A stretch of 35,920 nt of DNA from a virus. The translations under genes were made by a program, and so were the position numbers. The notes beneath the pieces were generated by a model. It ran no database searches and was not told the DNA's origin. It saw nothing but the letters and a program-made list of their open reading frames with translations. The DNA lies in IMG/VR virus record IMGVR_UViG_3300021335_000045, positions 1 through 35,920 of that record; one strand, 5' to 3'. Below are positions 12,001 to 18,955 of the stretch, piece after piece. The stretch's first letter is position 1. Each line of letters begins with the position of its first letter.

Positions 12001-12994
12001 CAAAGTTAATTTTCATACCATTAGACAAAGCAAAATTTGCACTTGTTGTATATGTAGCTTTTCCTATTATTTCATTTTCTACGTTTATTTCAGTATTTTC
12101 TAAAATATCAAAAATTTTAATTATTCCTGACAAATTAGGATCGTCTTTAGATATGTAAAAAAGAGTATCCGGCGCTGTTTCTGGAACTACAAATTCTATT
12201 ACACCTTCTTCTAAAAATACATCTTCAATAATATTTCCATCTGTATCAAATTTTGTAATACCATTATCAAATACTAACGAAGTATTTGTTACAGGATCAC
12301 CATACTCTCTACCTGGTGTAAATGTTATTCTTGTTGCGAATGTAATAGGATAACTAGGTACATTAACTTTAAACTGATAAGTTTGACCTCTATATAAAGT
12401 AATAGTTGGATTATTTGATAATCCGTCTGGTGTAAATAGATACGTAACATTATCTATATTGTCTTTAAGTTGAATACTGTAAGTGCTTTGTACTTCTTTA
12501 CTTTGCCCAACAACTGTAACGGTTTGAGGTCCATTAGATAACCAATAATATTCTCTAAAATTGATGAATTTGTCCCAATCTATATGCGGATCCCACGCAT
12601 AAGTTTCACTAGAATTAATAGAATTATGATTTTTATAATTTCCTTTCCTTATTTTAATATTATTAATAAAATCATTATAATCAGCATAATAAGAAACATT
12701 ACCTAAATTATCTTTAATTAATGTTGCAGGTTCTAATTGATAATTTTCTCTATCTACATTGTTTTCTTCTATGTAAATATCTTTTGCATAATCAAATGCT
12801 TTTGCATTTTTTCGGCCTACAAATCCATTTACATTTTCAACTACACCAGGTTGTATCATTTGATCTAATGTAGAACTTAAAAATTTTTTATTAAAATTTG
12901 TTCTAAAATATTTAGGTAAATGGTTTACAGATTCTCTTTTATCATTGTCTCCAATAGGCAAATTTGGTTCAGTTTGGTTATTTTCAAAAGCCAT
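1..12994 (-). CDS. Giant virion (baseplate-region) structural protein, 3' end outside window
   Basis: The minus-strand frame from the ATG at 12994 was read in several long stretches down to the left edge without a stop. That gives 4331 codons in the window and no stop reached. The start (MAFENN...) lies 12 bases after the gp6 stop, with AGGA just upstream. An alternative ATG six bases earlier is followed at once by TAA. The protein is a mosaic. Residues about 140-155 hold an aromatic FREYYWLSNG-type motif. A helical QKRNFLENIIN motif lies near 1880. Propeller/FG-GAP-like repeats of the form VGSPxxGxVYVY occur around 2225-2290 and 2960-3250. Glycine-rich GGxGYxxxP modules occur near 3735-3790 and 4115-4165. 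It occupies the gene 7 slot after gp6, but T4 gp7 is only about 1030 residues. A baseplate wedge or peripheral fibre scaffold role is inferred from position. No enzymatic motif was recognised. Its GC content (about 30% in a sampled line) is lower than that of the rightward genes. Confidence 0.85.
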   Translation of the reverse strand, partial: MAFENNQTEPNLPIGDNDKRESVNHLPKYFRTNFNKKFLSSTLDQMIQPGVVENVNGFVGRKNAKAFDYAKDIYIEENNVDRENYQLEPATLIKDNLGNVSYYADYNDFINNIKIRKGNYKNHNSINSSETYAWDPHIDWDKFINFREYYWLSNGPQTVTVVGQSKEVQSTYSIQLKDNIDNVTYLFTPDGLSNNPTITLYRGQTYQFKVNVPSYPITFATRITFTPGREYGDPVTNTSLVFDNGITKFDTDGNIIEDVFLEEGVIEFVVPETAPDTLFYISKDDPNLSGIIKIFDILENTEINVENEIIGKATYTTSANFALSNGMKINFAGTVFPEKYSQGEWYVEGVGEQIKLISSDNLSLSSLFVNDIEVEFDDNGFDQLPFSEALGYPLQKDYITINRASNDGNLWSKYNRWFHIDVIEKSLELNGQNSSIDVNLRASRPIIEFESNIKLYNFGTEIKDNVDLVDNFTKDAFSIIEGSIGYNIDGVDLTEGMRILFLADPDVLVNGRIFKVKFITFQNTRQISLVEEEDSLPLINQNVLVTNGNVYKGKYLFYNGIDWVIAQDKVNVNQPPLFDMFDNNDIWLKDNNTYSFSQFNGTKIFSYKIGEGIVDDELGFALEYKNIINSGDIIFEFNLLNDIFTYNLDNTVTQYKTDIAFLRKYIDRETYSNINGWTAAGKGKQTVIRLYVSNGLEKVFALDMYDDNTFINDLWLRVYVENQLKKVDIHYKLIMDVNGKHYIEFFDTIEKNSSITIKTRSKKEKNEKGFYEIPASLEKNPLNENLNEFTFGEVLDHVFTIVEETSDIIGSFPGNSNLRDVGNVSSFGKKFLKHSSLYNLYSYHLLDEKANIQNSISFAGKEYSKFKRKFIDYATNSGFSGYDKQHVDRIISEINKDANESMPFYFSDMVPNGGQLTNSYKIIDTDEQYFALSKVFDINTPSYRAVNVYRNNKQLIYKKDYDFNDEGFVRIFGFKNVDDVIDIYEFESTKANFIPPTPTKLGLFPKYEPEFYIDTTTQVTPSIDNGPFKIYGLEVLEPISDNKLGWFYPLFKTYEEARDYDISLGGTGEFTIHKFNGLETVFYMPINDRNIAAQDTTIYDEWLQGQAVIQGHDGSLQPVFKDYRDNLILELEKRIYNNLKVEYDNSLFNIHDIISGAYRKTDTPIEFLNNVLIKDFIDWTTFVNVEYAPHRYFDRLNSFTYNFSKSILTDGSKSPGWWREIYKYLYDTDRPHTHPWEMLGFSVKPNWWDDEYGKGPYTKNNLHLWSDLENGIIRQPNFKIDKKYVRPYLNKMIPVDDHGELLSPTFSNAVSVYNPNYIEDSFKFGDGGPVESAWKKTSLYRFSLIAAIVVNKPAYSFATGFDRIRQIRSNSGQIIYKDTNNHIQINRLVFPSTFNDTEDVITAGLLNYIVEYQNTAFLNFYKEYKENVAKINNQLSFKVGGFTDKSKFKLILDSRTPLNQGNVFIPEENYQIFLNSSFNIEEIIYSGVIIEKQPEGFYVRGYDRLLNKFPYYKAIPKDSDTVINIGGVSESFLTWEANKTYSQDSIVRVVDKFYRTKVTHVSENSFDNSKFVSLPSLPLTGGVDLKNRVTFEKVISYLDYGTLFKNYQNVVDFLLGYGQYLESIGFTFDRFVENQYEVADWLFSAKQFCFWVTQSWKAGAILTLSPGAEKINYTNPFAIVGDTLNSSQGYSILQADGTIINKNNLRFFRDNSNNFSVQPANVDAGIYLIRLPLITKEHVVLIDDETVFNDTIFDKTPGYRQERIKVLGYRTANWAGGLNIPGFFYDDAVAKEWMQWEDYTAGDLIKYKEFYYIATNKINGKEFFDYKEWRQLDKAPEINLYPNFDYKAEQFKDFYDLDSDNLDIEQQKLAQHLIGYQKRNFLENIINNDVSQYKFYQGYIQEKGTKNSLTKLFDVLASAEKDSLEFYEEWAVRTGVYGGVTAFDEVDYVLEDKVFKLNPQPILLTDSIAANETDLIYRIKSYETYVKPNNYTHKPFPIKEQLINYFPTAGNVIPTEVEKIITKFDDILTQDIENYNYNDYVWVGDVNKSWNVFRYKNYFSKIVSIDIGENAQEFFVKLDKIDNTIQVNDIIGIKDVILLQSQEGDSSVQTVFNNINDVKGFFVVSRIIQNKIFCIAEPALFSTLQNIDLLECKGTLTYFVKARANDVQDLKIIVDKDPDENATIWLDGDEENNWKVMKTGSLFNKKYQILNPTALDTNYGQSFAVDSRNTYLAVGSPDDGNGKVYVYSRASIDKEWKILKILEPHDTDINSKFGYSIDITDDGRFLFVGAPNSSNLKTKIQGDFSENNQYTAGDIVKYNGLYYQALITILPAADAQIFEAFFNPSEFLLQNNLNDENANLIPRMLTGDYPTLVRTGSASITTDHILLRVGLELYNGVAENDEIILKWNKFTNANQTQLNLIETEPFDGNIRFVNDPNLKMSDVLTRKHVIQNKVEHIITINNAQVTPKLGDTVLTATAVGQIVYIYREDSAVNNYIIYINNVKGELQETADLYISEILVGDYTIVSPVDTYFDGMLMIQIEPYYLPYNTTDFGAGLVIQEVITDSSVSNMFYYNILDYTISENDTVPSLIRAFSYNGLNLDATAEVYRSMSYYALRLPKIASDNLVAGTEVSLYTNQLKKTVSKLRVRNTRFVLPPEVVAGEIIKQRNTDATATVYSSSVVIEENNIDPTRPIYIIEIQFYSANYDGAAFNFVDEIFGSISGEIFARPVGIIQDIYTSIEKIGFESQSAINDNNNGTEIWNLWDGYINYSENRYSDEGYPYVPIGKYYEDPLSPTLLKTDPGRTGQIIREKGTLNTAEVMYVQRNTPTNLTIYVDNVLGNWSQGLNFIVDGETQESQIEMLPYAGGIDLFGRPNIYTVVREIGITNTTSIGYGDIGKLAVFKHSLTLPIIVDQETGIQINELVGQEYIVYKKEIVEGLPRIAEIPSSVSRVWQEVNDLPIDNIGGSPSEYSKEGSVYIYERFGTNFVQIKQMLSTLRKDNHRFGIQVKCLKLQNEYRGYVVSADSDNDISYPGNLHLLKYTEDGEYYWNLAKSKQYKGLFNDQSYYFTGNIVYFYDLAHTFWVARTSIIPGSWNQELWSPVTELIDYTGILPNSNNLSMISDSAEISTLPNENLYDFATTFTTSNDGEVIAIKVYYDSFDAIAIYRKQDGFYRWMQNINAPKPNIDFGKSISLNNDGTILVVGSPKETIQNKEEGVVYIYNQINGNFELKAILESPFAHPLGMFGEKVLIDDNILVVTSKNGETTTKTTFDKSDTIFDENFTTFKFTNENVGSVNIFHLLDGYFIYRHKIAYTELGKKLHNNMILRLKKNNIYMGIPSYMDYGQIVEYGKGNTPLWNVERENKNVVDLNKIKKVFLYDKKSKNLIENLDYIDPLQGKIAGIAEQNLSYKLKYDPAIYTVGSSSVEVIVNENSAWGKENVGKLWWDISKIKYYYPYQSDISFSTNVWTKLWPTSSVDVYEWVASDLLPSQWDALSSTSEGFSQGITGLSKYGDNAYVKKKVYNSFTGKLSTVYYYWVKGITSIPNLDNRNLNSLKVSNLIRDPRNEGYPFVAFINENEFSLFNCEKYLKNDDTVISIQYYNDDNSEVNNVHYQYKIITDGLETSLPTSAIETKWVDSLVGYDAYGRTVPDPSLSEKYKYGNLNEPRQGWFVNKQEALKQYIERVNRVLLKQLIVGNKNLDALYSQDNYPSEILNYYDLVVDNKVELDNYGIAKAAQAEIVLEIENGKVTGVVVINPGRGYLKTPTYTVIGKGTGLELEFVLSSTGSISSVVILNPGKNYNKSSYVIIRKFTALVLSDETIFGKWSLYERDYTANSWSRIQSQGFNCSLYWDFIDWYMEGYNVNTKIDHIVDYSYQIFDINDSIGEIVKIQNIGNSGWLLLEKINNLENVDYTINYKTIGRQNGTIYFLPNLYDPYAAFVNFDLISYDSNFYDSIPSEEIRIIANAIKNDIFTGDLAYEYNQLFISTLKYVLQEQKNIDWVFKTNFLKIKHNVGTLRQDVTFNNDNLPSYEAYVKEVKPFKVKIREYLSAYEKIEESRSLTSDFDLPPSYNTIYNKILPQQVIALGDQLIGEENLQEYPYKFWLDNFSYEIIGVEIADGGKGYTWPPVLKFEGGGGSGASAICQIGDDGSIVSVNVTNGGKGYISTPNIFINGSLNEDGYDARLSVIVGNSKSRSLKTAIKIDRITSESVISVLATEEQFVGSGSKYVFDLTWPITYDRRKIQVSINSNILLFSEYTYENVLDSSKGYDRYFGRVILTLPAENFANIIINYEKNQSLLTAQDRIQLFYLPNVGQFGNDLAQLMEGVDYSGVEV

Positions 12995-13006
12995 TTACAT
13001 TTTCCT

Positions 13007-16000
13007 TTATGTTGATTGTATACCAGTTGTGCTAGATGTAACAGATGTTAATACGGCACCTGTTGATTTTATTTCTTCTGCAGTAATTTCGTCTATTATT
13101 TCTATATCGTTAACTGTTGCACCACTGACTAAAATTTCGTCATCTTCTGCTCGTATTTCGTATAAACTTCCAAAACTTTGATTTGCTTGTAATGGTACTA
13201 ACAAAATGCTAACTATATTTGGAGACATTTCCTGCATTATATATGCAGCCATTTCAGACATATAAAAAGTATCTCCAAAATCCCAATTATTTAAACTAAA
13301 AAATTGATTAATATATTGTATCACAGATGCTTTTATATCATTATCATTTGTGTATATATCAGCATTTTTAATAATTTTTATCTTTGCTTGCAAAGCTGCA
13401 TCAGCTTTTTCACCAAATATAATTCTATACTTTGCAGGATGATAGATTATTTCATCAGTCAATGATTTTATTTTTTCTAATGGTCCGCCATAATTTAAAA
13501 ATAATGTATCAGATGATAAAGGCAATGGTTTAGTAGATTTAACATTATTTAAATATTCTCTAAAAGCTAAATCATATTCTCTTGTTAAAACGTAAACATC
13601 AATAATATTAGAAATACTTGGGTCAATCCTATTATCTTCGTCTGCTGCGTGAATATATCTAAATTGTAATTTATCTCTACCTAAAGCAGCCTTATAATCT
13701 GTTGTTATAGTTAATAAATTATTAGATTTATTGAAAATTTGAAAAATATCTTCTGCAACAAAGTATAAAATTTGATTATTTTGGTATTGACTTAGCGGTC
13801 CTATATCAGTTAAACTAGTACGAACAATAATATTTAAGTCATTATTTGAGGTATAAACAAATGTTTCTACACCATTTATTGATAATGTTTTTTTAAAAAA
13901 AACATACTTAGTGAGAGATAAATTATTGGGTTTTACAATTTCTTCAAACAACTCTTCATCATCAGAAATACCATCGTCGTCGCTATCAAAAAAATCAACT
14001 TCAACTTTTTTACTTGTGATATATCCTAATGGGTCTCTATATGTATTTGTAATAGCCCAATCAAAATCTTTTGTAAAATTTTCTAGGCCTGCATCCTGTT
14101 CTGTTGCAGGTTTTTGGTTAATAGATAATATCGAAATTTTATCTTTTACTATTTTTCCAGTCACTGCATCATATATTTTATCGCTTTCGTCAAAATAAAA
14201 TTTAACTTCATTTGCGCTTTCAAAAACATATCTCAAAGCCCTATATTCAATAATGTAAGATTCTTTGTTTGTTGTAAATTTTAAAAGCCAACTTGCATCT
14301 AATTGTTGAGCTGTTGTGTCTCCTTCTTTACCAATACCAAAAGGACTAGTTACATCTAAATTTTCTTCTAAAATTATATCCCACCTTTCTACATTACGAT
14401 TATAGCGTAGTCCAAATTGTTTATATGAAAAAATTAAATCAATTAAATTTACTTTTACATCATCTGATATTGTTTTAGATAAAAAAGGTCTAATTTCTGC
14501 TAATAATGCACCAGTAGGTATTTTATCTGCAAAAACTACAGGTCCCCTACCATCTTCTAAAATTTGTGTTCCGTCATTATATGTAGTTACAACCTTAACC
14601 CAATAATATAGTACCGATCCTTTTTCTATAGCTGGTCCAGCTGCTAGCTCTCTATCGGCTGTAAAATGATAACCTTCAGGTGCAGAAAATTTTATCATTG
14701 TGTTAGTTGTAATAAATTTTAATATTGATGTAGTTGCAGTTCCTAACACTTGTATAATTCCATTTTCATTTTGCAAATATCCGGTATTATAATTAGTATC
14801 ATCTGTAATACTTACCCACCTAATACCCTGATCTACATATGGAATTCTAGTTACATTAGAATAATAATAATTTTTAACAGCAGTGCTTTGCACAATAGGA
14901 TCTACTACATTAAATAAAACTGTTTCAATGTCAGTCAAAGTTTCGAAATCAAAACTTAACTTTTTTGTATATTGTTCTAGGAACAAAACCCCGTCTGTTC
15001 CATATAAATTTGTTTTACTGTATCTTCCAGATGCATCATTTAAATCAAAATACCTAGATATTCCACTAGAAATTCTATTTACGCTCTTACTTTTTATAAT
15101 TTCATTACTCGATAACAATGGTCCGATTTGATAATCTTCAGCATTAACTAATCTATTTTGCGTATAGTAGCTCATAGGTGCTAATTTTCTTATAGTTTCA
15201 TTATCTTCTGTACTACTTGCATTATCTACTGTGTATTGTAATTCTAATACTAAAGATAACGTTTCTATTTTATTTTGAGCACTTATATATTCAAGATCTA
15301 AGCTTATTCCTAACATATCTCTTGGTGTTATTGTAGAGCTTACATTTCTACTTGTACGATAATAAACTCTAAAATTTCCTTTTGGTAACTCGCCAAAAAC
15401 ACCATCTGAAAATATCAAAGTAATTCTATCATTTATACGAGTTAGTACGCTATATATTGTTTTAATATTTTTATCTACAGTATTATAGATAACATTATTA
15501 CCTTCTACCGCTTCGACTTTCGTCCATAATTCACTTGGATTTCCGTTATCATCTAATTTATATAACCATACATCGTCGTTGTTTATATTAATTGCATCAA
15601 TTGTTACTAGTTGATTTGCACTAGGATTTGTAATTTCAAAATCTCCGTAATCAATTGATCCTTGCTTAAACAAAACAAAAAATCCTGTATTGTTGCTTGC
15701 AGGTCCTATTCCGTCTTCTCTATAGATTAATGAAAATGCCTGGCCTGGCAACGGAACTTCTTCTTTAATTACACTATCAAAGTCAGTTGGTACGATTTCA
15801 AAACCTACAGATGCTCCGTCAACGGTTTTAGTAAAATTTAAAATAGGTAAATTGTCAGCGTTATTTGTTTGGATTCTATATTTAGATGTTGAAATATTAC
15901 TTATAGTTTCTTTTTTTACAGGTTTTCCAAATTTTTCAGTAGATAACAATGCTACATTCATTACAGTTATAAATTGCTCATACCAATTAGGATTACTAGG

Positions 16001-16438
16001 ATCGTTCCATAAAATATTTTGATTTTGTAATGCTAAATTGTTACTATCAGTTGTAGACTGTGAAGTTCTTACACTTACAACTTTTAATAAACCAGTTGCA
16101 GCTAAATTTCTTTTTGGACTGTAGCTTAGTAGTCGTGCTAATCTAAGAACACTTTCTCTACGTTCAGCTAATTCAAGAAAATTTTCTCTAGAATTTAAAT
16201 CTATTCTAAAAGATAAATTTTGACCTAAGTATGCAATCAAATCAATCAAAGCAATATATTCTGAACTTTCTATATAATCATTAAAATCTTCAGGATAATT
16301 TTCTCTTAAATAATTTACCATTACCCGTCTGAGATTTTCAAAATCATAACTTTGGAAATCAGCTTTTTGATAAGATTGATAAATTCGTTTCCAATCTTCT
16401 GCTACTAATAATCTATTTTGCCTATCTGTAGAAGACAT
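13007..16438 (-). CDS. 6: Baseplate wedge protein gp6-like
   Basis: This 1143-residue protein matches the T4 gp6 / baseplate J-like type, which forms the inner wedge ring around the hub. Residues about 55-115 (an ESSEYIALIDLIAYLGQN segment followed by an arginine/leucine-rich RRESVLRLARLL helix) are the characteristic N-terminal part. The central and C-terminal parts are beta-rich. It is much longer than T4 gp6 (about 660 residues), as expected for enlarged marine T4-like versions. It follows gp25 after 48 bases and precedes the giant gene, the same 25-6-7 type order as other T4-like baseplate clusters. The start ATG at 16438 has AAAGGA eight bases upstream, and a late-type octamer lies just before that. 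The family call is from recognisable motifs plus order. The boundary of the conserved domain is approximate. Confidence 0.85.
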   Translation of the reverse strand: MSSTDRQNRLLVAEDWKRIYQSYQKADFQSYDFENLRRVMVNYLRENYPEDFNDYIESSEYIALIDLIAYLGQNLSFRIDLNSRENFLELAERRESVLRLARLLSYSPKRNLAATGLLKVVSVRTSQSTTDSNNLALQNQNILWNDPSNPNWYEQFITVMNVALLSTEKFGKPVKKETISNISTSKYRIQTNNADNLPILNFTKTVDGASVGFEIVPTDFDSVIKEEVPLPGQAFSLIYREDGIGPASNNTGFFVLFKQGSIDYGDFEITNPSANQLVTIDAININNDDVWLYKLDDNGNPSELWTKVEAVEGNNVIYNTVDKNIKTIYSVLTRINDRITLIFSDGVFGELPKGNFRVYYRTSRNVSSTITPRDMLGISLDLEYISAQNKIETLSLVLELQYTVDNASSTEDNETIRKLAPMSYYTQNRLVNAEDYQIGPLLSSNEIIKSKSVNRISSGISRYFDLNDASGRYSKTNLYGTDGVLFLEQYTKKLSFDFETLTDIETVLFNVVDPIVQSTAVKNYYYSNVTRIPYVDQGIRWVSITDDTNYNTGYLQNENGIIQVLGTATTSILKFITTNTMIKFSAPEGYHFTADRELAAGPAIEKGSVLYYWVKVVTTYNDGTQILEDGRGPVVFADKIPTGALLAEIRPFLSKTISDDVKVNLIDLIFSYKQFGLRYNRNVERWDIILEENLDVTSPFGIGKEGDTTAQQLDASWLLKFTTNKESYIIEYRALRYVFESANEVKFYFDESDKIYDAVTGKIVKDKISILSINQKPATEQDAGLENFTKDFDWAITNTYRDPLGYITSKKVEVDFFDSDDDGISDDEELFEEIVKPNNLSLTKYVFFKKTLSINGVETFVYTSNNDLNIIVRTSLTDIGPLSQYQNNQILYFVAEDIFQIFNKSNNLLTITTDYKAALGRDKLQFRYIHAADEDNRIDPSISNIIDVYVLTREYDLAFREYLNNVKSTKPLPLSSDTLFLNYGGPLEKIKSLTDEIIYHPAKYRIIFGEKADAALQAKIKIIKNADIYTNDNDIKASVIQYINQFFSLNNWDFGDTFYMSEMAAYIMQEMSPNIVSILLVPLQANQSFGSLYEIRAEDDEILVSGATVNDIEIIDEITAEEIKSTGAVLTSVTSSTTGIQST

Positions 16439-16455
16439 TTTTTTTCCTTTTTACA

Positions 16456-16463
16456 TATTTATT
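16456..16463 (-). promoter_or_regulatory. Candidate late promoter octamer AATAAATA upstream of gp6
   Basis: On the minus strand AATAAATA (7 of 8 matches to the T4 late consensus TATAAATA) sits in the 48-base gap between gp25 and gp6. With the octamer at -13 to -6, transcription would start near 16450. That would give a leader of about 12 bases that still contains AAAGGA. It may boost gp6 and the giant gene independently of the upstream operon. The genome is AT-rich, so chance occurrence is possible. Confidence 0.35.
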
Positions 16464-16486
16464 TGTATATAAAATACATATATTTC

Positions 16487-16936
16487 TCATAAAGATAAAA
16501 ATCCTGCATTTTTATCAAAATTTAATTGCATAGATTCTTGTATATTGTAAGGTAAATATATTAGATTACATTCAATCTGTATACCACTTTCATACTCATC
16601 AATAATTATACTGTCTACTTTGACTCGAGGATCACTTTGTATAATATCATTTACATTCTGCACAATTAAATCTCGCAAAGCAGGTGTTAAAGGATCAAAA
16701 AGTAAATCCCATACAATAGTACCAAATGTAGGATCTGATAATTTTTCTCCTTGTCTAATATGAAAATGATTAATAATATCTTGTTTTATTAACGCAAGAT
16801 CATATATAGTTGTTGTTTCATTTTCAACATTAACAGAACTTATGCCTTTATAAACTTTCATACCATCGACAAAACGCCTATTAATGTTTTTGCCTCTGAC
16901 AACAAGTTCTTTATATAATGCAGTTTTTTTATACAT
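16487..16936 (-). CDS. 25: Baseplate wedge protein gp25
   Basis: This 149-residue protein is of the GPW/gp25 family, which forms the wedge core with gp6 and gp53 and contacts the sheath. T4 gp25 is 132 residues. The C-terminal two thirds show the family pattern: a DLALIKQDIINHF helix, a GEKLSDPTFGTIVWDLLFDPL stretch, then helix RDLIVQNVNDIIQSDPRV and a final beta pair. The start codon overlaps the stop of the gp5-like gene as TAATG (16934-16938), indicating translational coupling. Nothing odd was seen. Confidence 0.92.
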   Translation of the reverse strand: MYKKTALYKELVVRGKNINRRFVDGMKVYKGISSVNVENETTTIYDLALIKQDIINHFHIRQGEKLSDPTFGTIVWDLLFDPLTPALRDLIVQNVNDIIQSDPRVKVDSIIIDEYESGIQIECNLIYLPYNIQESMQLNFDKNAGFLSL

Positions 16937-18933
16937 TATTTTCCTTTCTTAAATGTGTCTTCTTGTGCCCCACCCTGATATGTAATAGGCGGTTTTATTT
17001 CTTCTTGCTTATAATTTTCAACAAACACACAATCATCTTTTATAGAAATTGTACTGTCAGTCTTATCAGGATAGAAAGTTTTTGGCTCTAAATTTTCATG
17101 ACTATAGTAAGGTTCGTGTGTAGGAATTCTAATCGGAATATACGTATGATGAGCACATTCTGGCAACAAAGCATCTATTGCATCTGTTGCCTTATCTGCT
17201 GTTGCACCATTTGATCCTTTTGCAGATCCGCTTCCAAAAAATTGCAATTTACTCATATTATTTACAGGTGCATTATATTCATTTGCCGCTCCTGCAGTTA
17301 AAAAATTGATATTTGCTGCCTTAAAATGATTAGCATTCATTGCAGTTATAAAATTTGTTTTACTTTTAACAATAGCATTTACATCTGCATAACAGCGCAG
17401 ATCTTTATCACTTCTAATGTGCATATTAGCTCCGGATAATTGATAAAATTCTTTGCCTGATTTTTGATCAAAAGTTGTATCTGCTTGGTGAAATGTAGCT
17501 TTATTAGAATGCTGATGAATATTCTTTTTTGCTAACAAAAAGAAATCTCTATCAAATGTTGCATGTCCGTCTTGAGATACTTCTAATTTAAAATCTCCTA
17601 ATTTAGGATGTGTTCCAACTTTCCAATATACATCTCTGCTTACATCAATGTACAAATTATCTCCTGGTTGTTCAACAGTAGGCAAATCTTCGAAACTATC
17701 CCACTTCCACGTTCCGTCCTCATTCTTAATACCTAATTCCGGTCTTAATGCAGGATCTTTTTTAACTTCTGCTGTTCCTACTTTCCAATGCGTAGCATTA
17801 CCAGATTCTAAACGCATTTGCTCTCTAGCTTTAATATTAACATTACCAGAAGCTTCTAAATTTATATCACGATTTGCTTTTAAATTAAAATCAGTTTCAG
17901 AATGTATACTTACACTATCGTCTGTGTAAATATCAATTTTTCCATTACTTGTTAATTCTATCCACGCATTGCCTTGAGCATTTATAATATAAATTAAATC
18001 TTCTGTATTATGCATAACAATCTGATGACCAGTACGAGTTCTCCATCTTGTTAATTCATTATGCGGTAATGTAACATCACCATCTGTTTCTCTTTTTTCA
18101 ACATAAGCATATTCTGGCGGATCTGTATTTGCAGGTTTTTTCCTAAGAATTTTTTCATCACCGTCATCCATTACAAAGCTGGTACCTCCTAATCTACTAA
18201 AAGGCACATTTGTTTGCCCAAATTTTTCACCATAAGGAACCATTGGTCCTCTACGATCAGGATGTCCTGGACTACTTAACCCAACAACCATACTAGGCAC
18301 TTCTCTTCTCGCACTAGACGTAGTTGTGCCTCTAGTTTGATCTACTATATTCTCATCCCATTTTGTTAAACCTTGCTTTTCTAAAACATCAGCATGATCT
18401 ATATCTACTGGTTTATAGTATTGAGTAGGATCATTACCGCTTCCACTTTCTATTGTTTTATTATATTCTCCTACTGGAACAATTTTATTATCATATTTTC
18501 CACCATCTGTGCTGTAGCCGGTAGTAGCATTACCAGGCATCATAAAATTCATAAATTTGTCTTGAATACAACCTATCCAATATCCAAAACCAAAATTATT
18601 CTCTGCCATTAATACTAAAACTTTCGTATCTATATCTGGCGGAATACCCCAAAAGCCATAACTTTTTTGTGTATAATCAAATCCATACCTCTCAGCAACT
18701 CCTCTTCTTGGAGTTTGCCCAGCAAAAGGACTTACATAAGTACAAGGAATGTAATAACCGCTACTGTTCGTTGGATTTCCGCCCTCCGTTGTTTTTAATA
18801 TTTCTACTTCTATTGCCCCCATAAATTCAGTATCAAGATGATTCACTACACGCCCTACATATGGTCCAACACCTGTCATCCATGTAGGTTTTTGTCCTCT
18901 TCCTGTTTGATTTCTAGCTGATGTAGATGCCAT
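16936..18933 (-). CDS. 5: gp5-like baseplate central spike (OB fold plus beta-helix, no lysozyme)
   Basis: This 665-residue protein combines two T4 gp5 parts. Residues about 20-140 form an OB-fold domain (GPYVGRVVNHLDTEFMGAIEVE, then a PRRG and GFWGIPPDIDTKVLVL segment). From about 300 to 550 there are short beta repeats rich in alternating polar and hydrophobic residues (INLEASGNVNIKA type), as in gp5/VgrG triple-stranded beta-helices. The lysozyme domain that splits these two parts in T4 gp5 is absent, and no lysozyme catalytic motif was found. It follows the gp27-like hub with one base between stop and start, and it overlaps gp25 by TAATG. An AGGAGG lies 14 bases upstream with a small hairpin in between. 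The spike role is family knowledge. Loss of lysozyme is seen directly. Confidence 0.85.
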   Translation of the reverse strand: MASTSARNQTGRGQKPTWMTGVGPYVGRVVNHLDTEFMGAIEVEILKTTEGGNPTNSSGYYIPCTYVSPFAGQTPRRGVAERYGFDYTQKSYGFWGIPPDIDTKVLVLMAENNFGFGYWIGCIQDKFMNFMMPGNATTGYSTDGGKYDNKIVPVGEYNKTIESGSGNDPTQYYKPVDIDHADVLEKQGLTKWDENIVDQTRGTTTSSARREVPSMVVGLSSPGHPDRRGPMVPYGEKFGQTNVPFSRLGGTSFVMDDGDEKILRKKPANTDPPEYAYVEKRETDGDVTLPHNELTRWRTRTGHQIVMHNTEDLIYIINAQGNAWIELTSNGKIDIYTDDSVSIHSETDFNLKANRDINLEASGNVNIKAREQMRLESGNATHWKVGTAEVKKDPALRPELGIKNEDGTWKWDSFEDLPTVEQPGDNLYIDVSRDVYWKVGTHPKLGDFKLEVSQDGHATFDRDFFLLAKKNIHQHSNKATFHQADTTFDQKSGKEFYQLSGANMHIRSDKDLRCYADVNAIVKSKTNFITAMNANHFKAANINFLTAGAANEYNAPVNNMSKLQFFGSGSAKGSNGATADKATDAIDALLPECAHHTYIPIRIPTHEPYYSHENLEPKTFYPDKTDSTISIKDDCVFVENYKQEEIKPPITYQGGAQEDTFKKGK

Positions 18934-18955
18934 ATTATGCGCTTGCGCCTCCTGC
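18934..18955 (-). promoter_or_regulatory. Distant Shine-Dalgarno with bridging mini-hairpin before the spike gene
   Basis: On the minus strand a perfect AGGAGG lies 14 bases before the spike ATG, normally too far. The bases between can form a hairpin with stem GCG/CGC and loop CAAG. Folding would bring the effective distance to about five bases. The same bases encode the last residues of the preceding hub protein. Confidence 0.4.
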
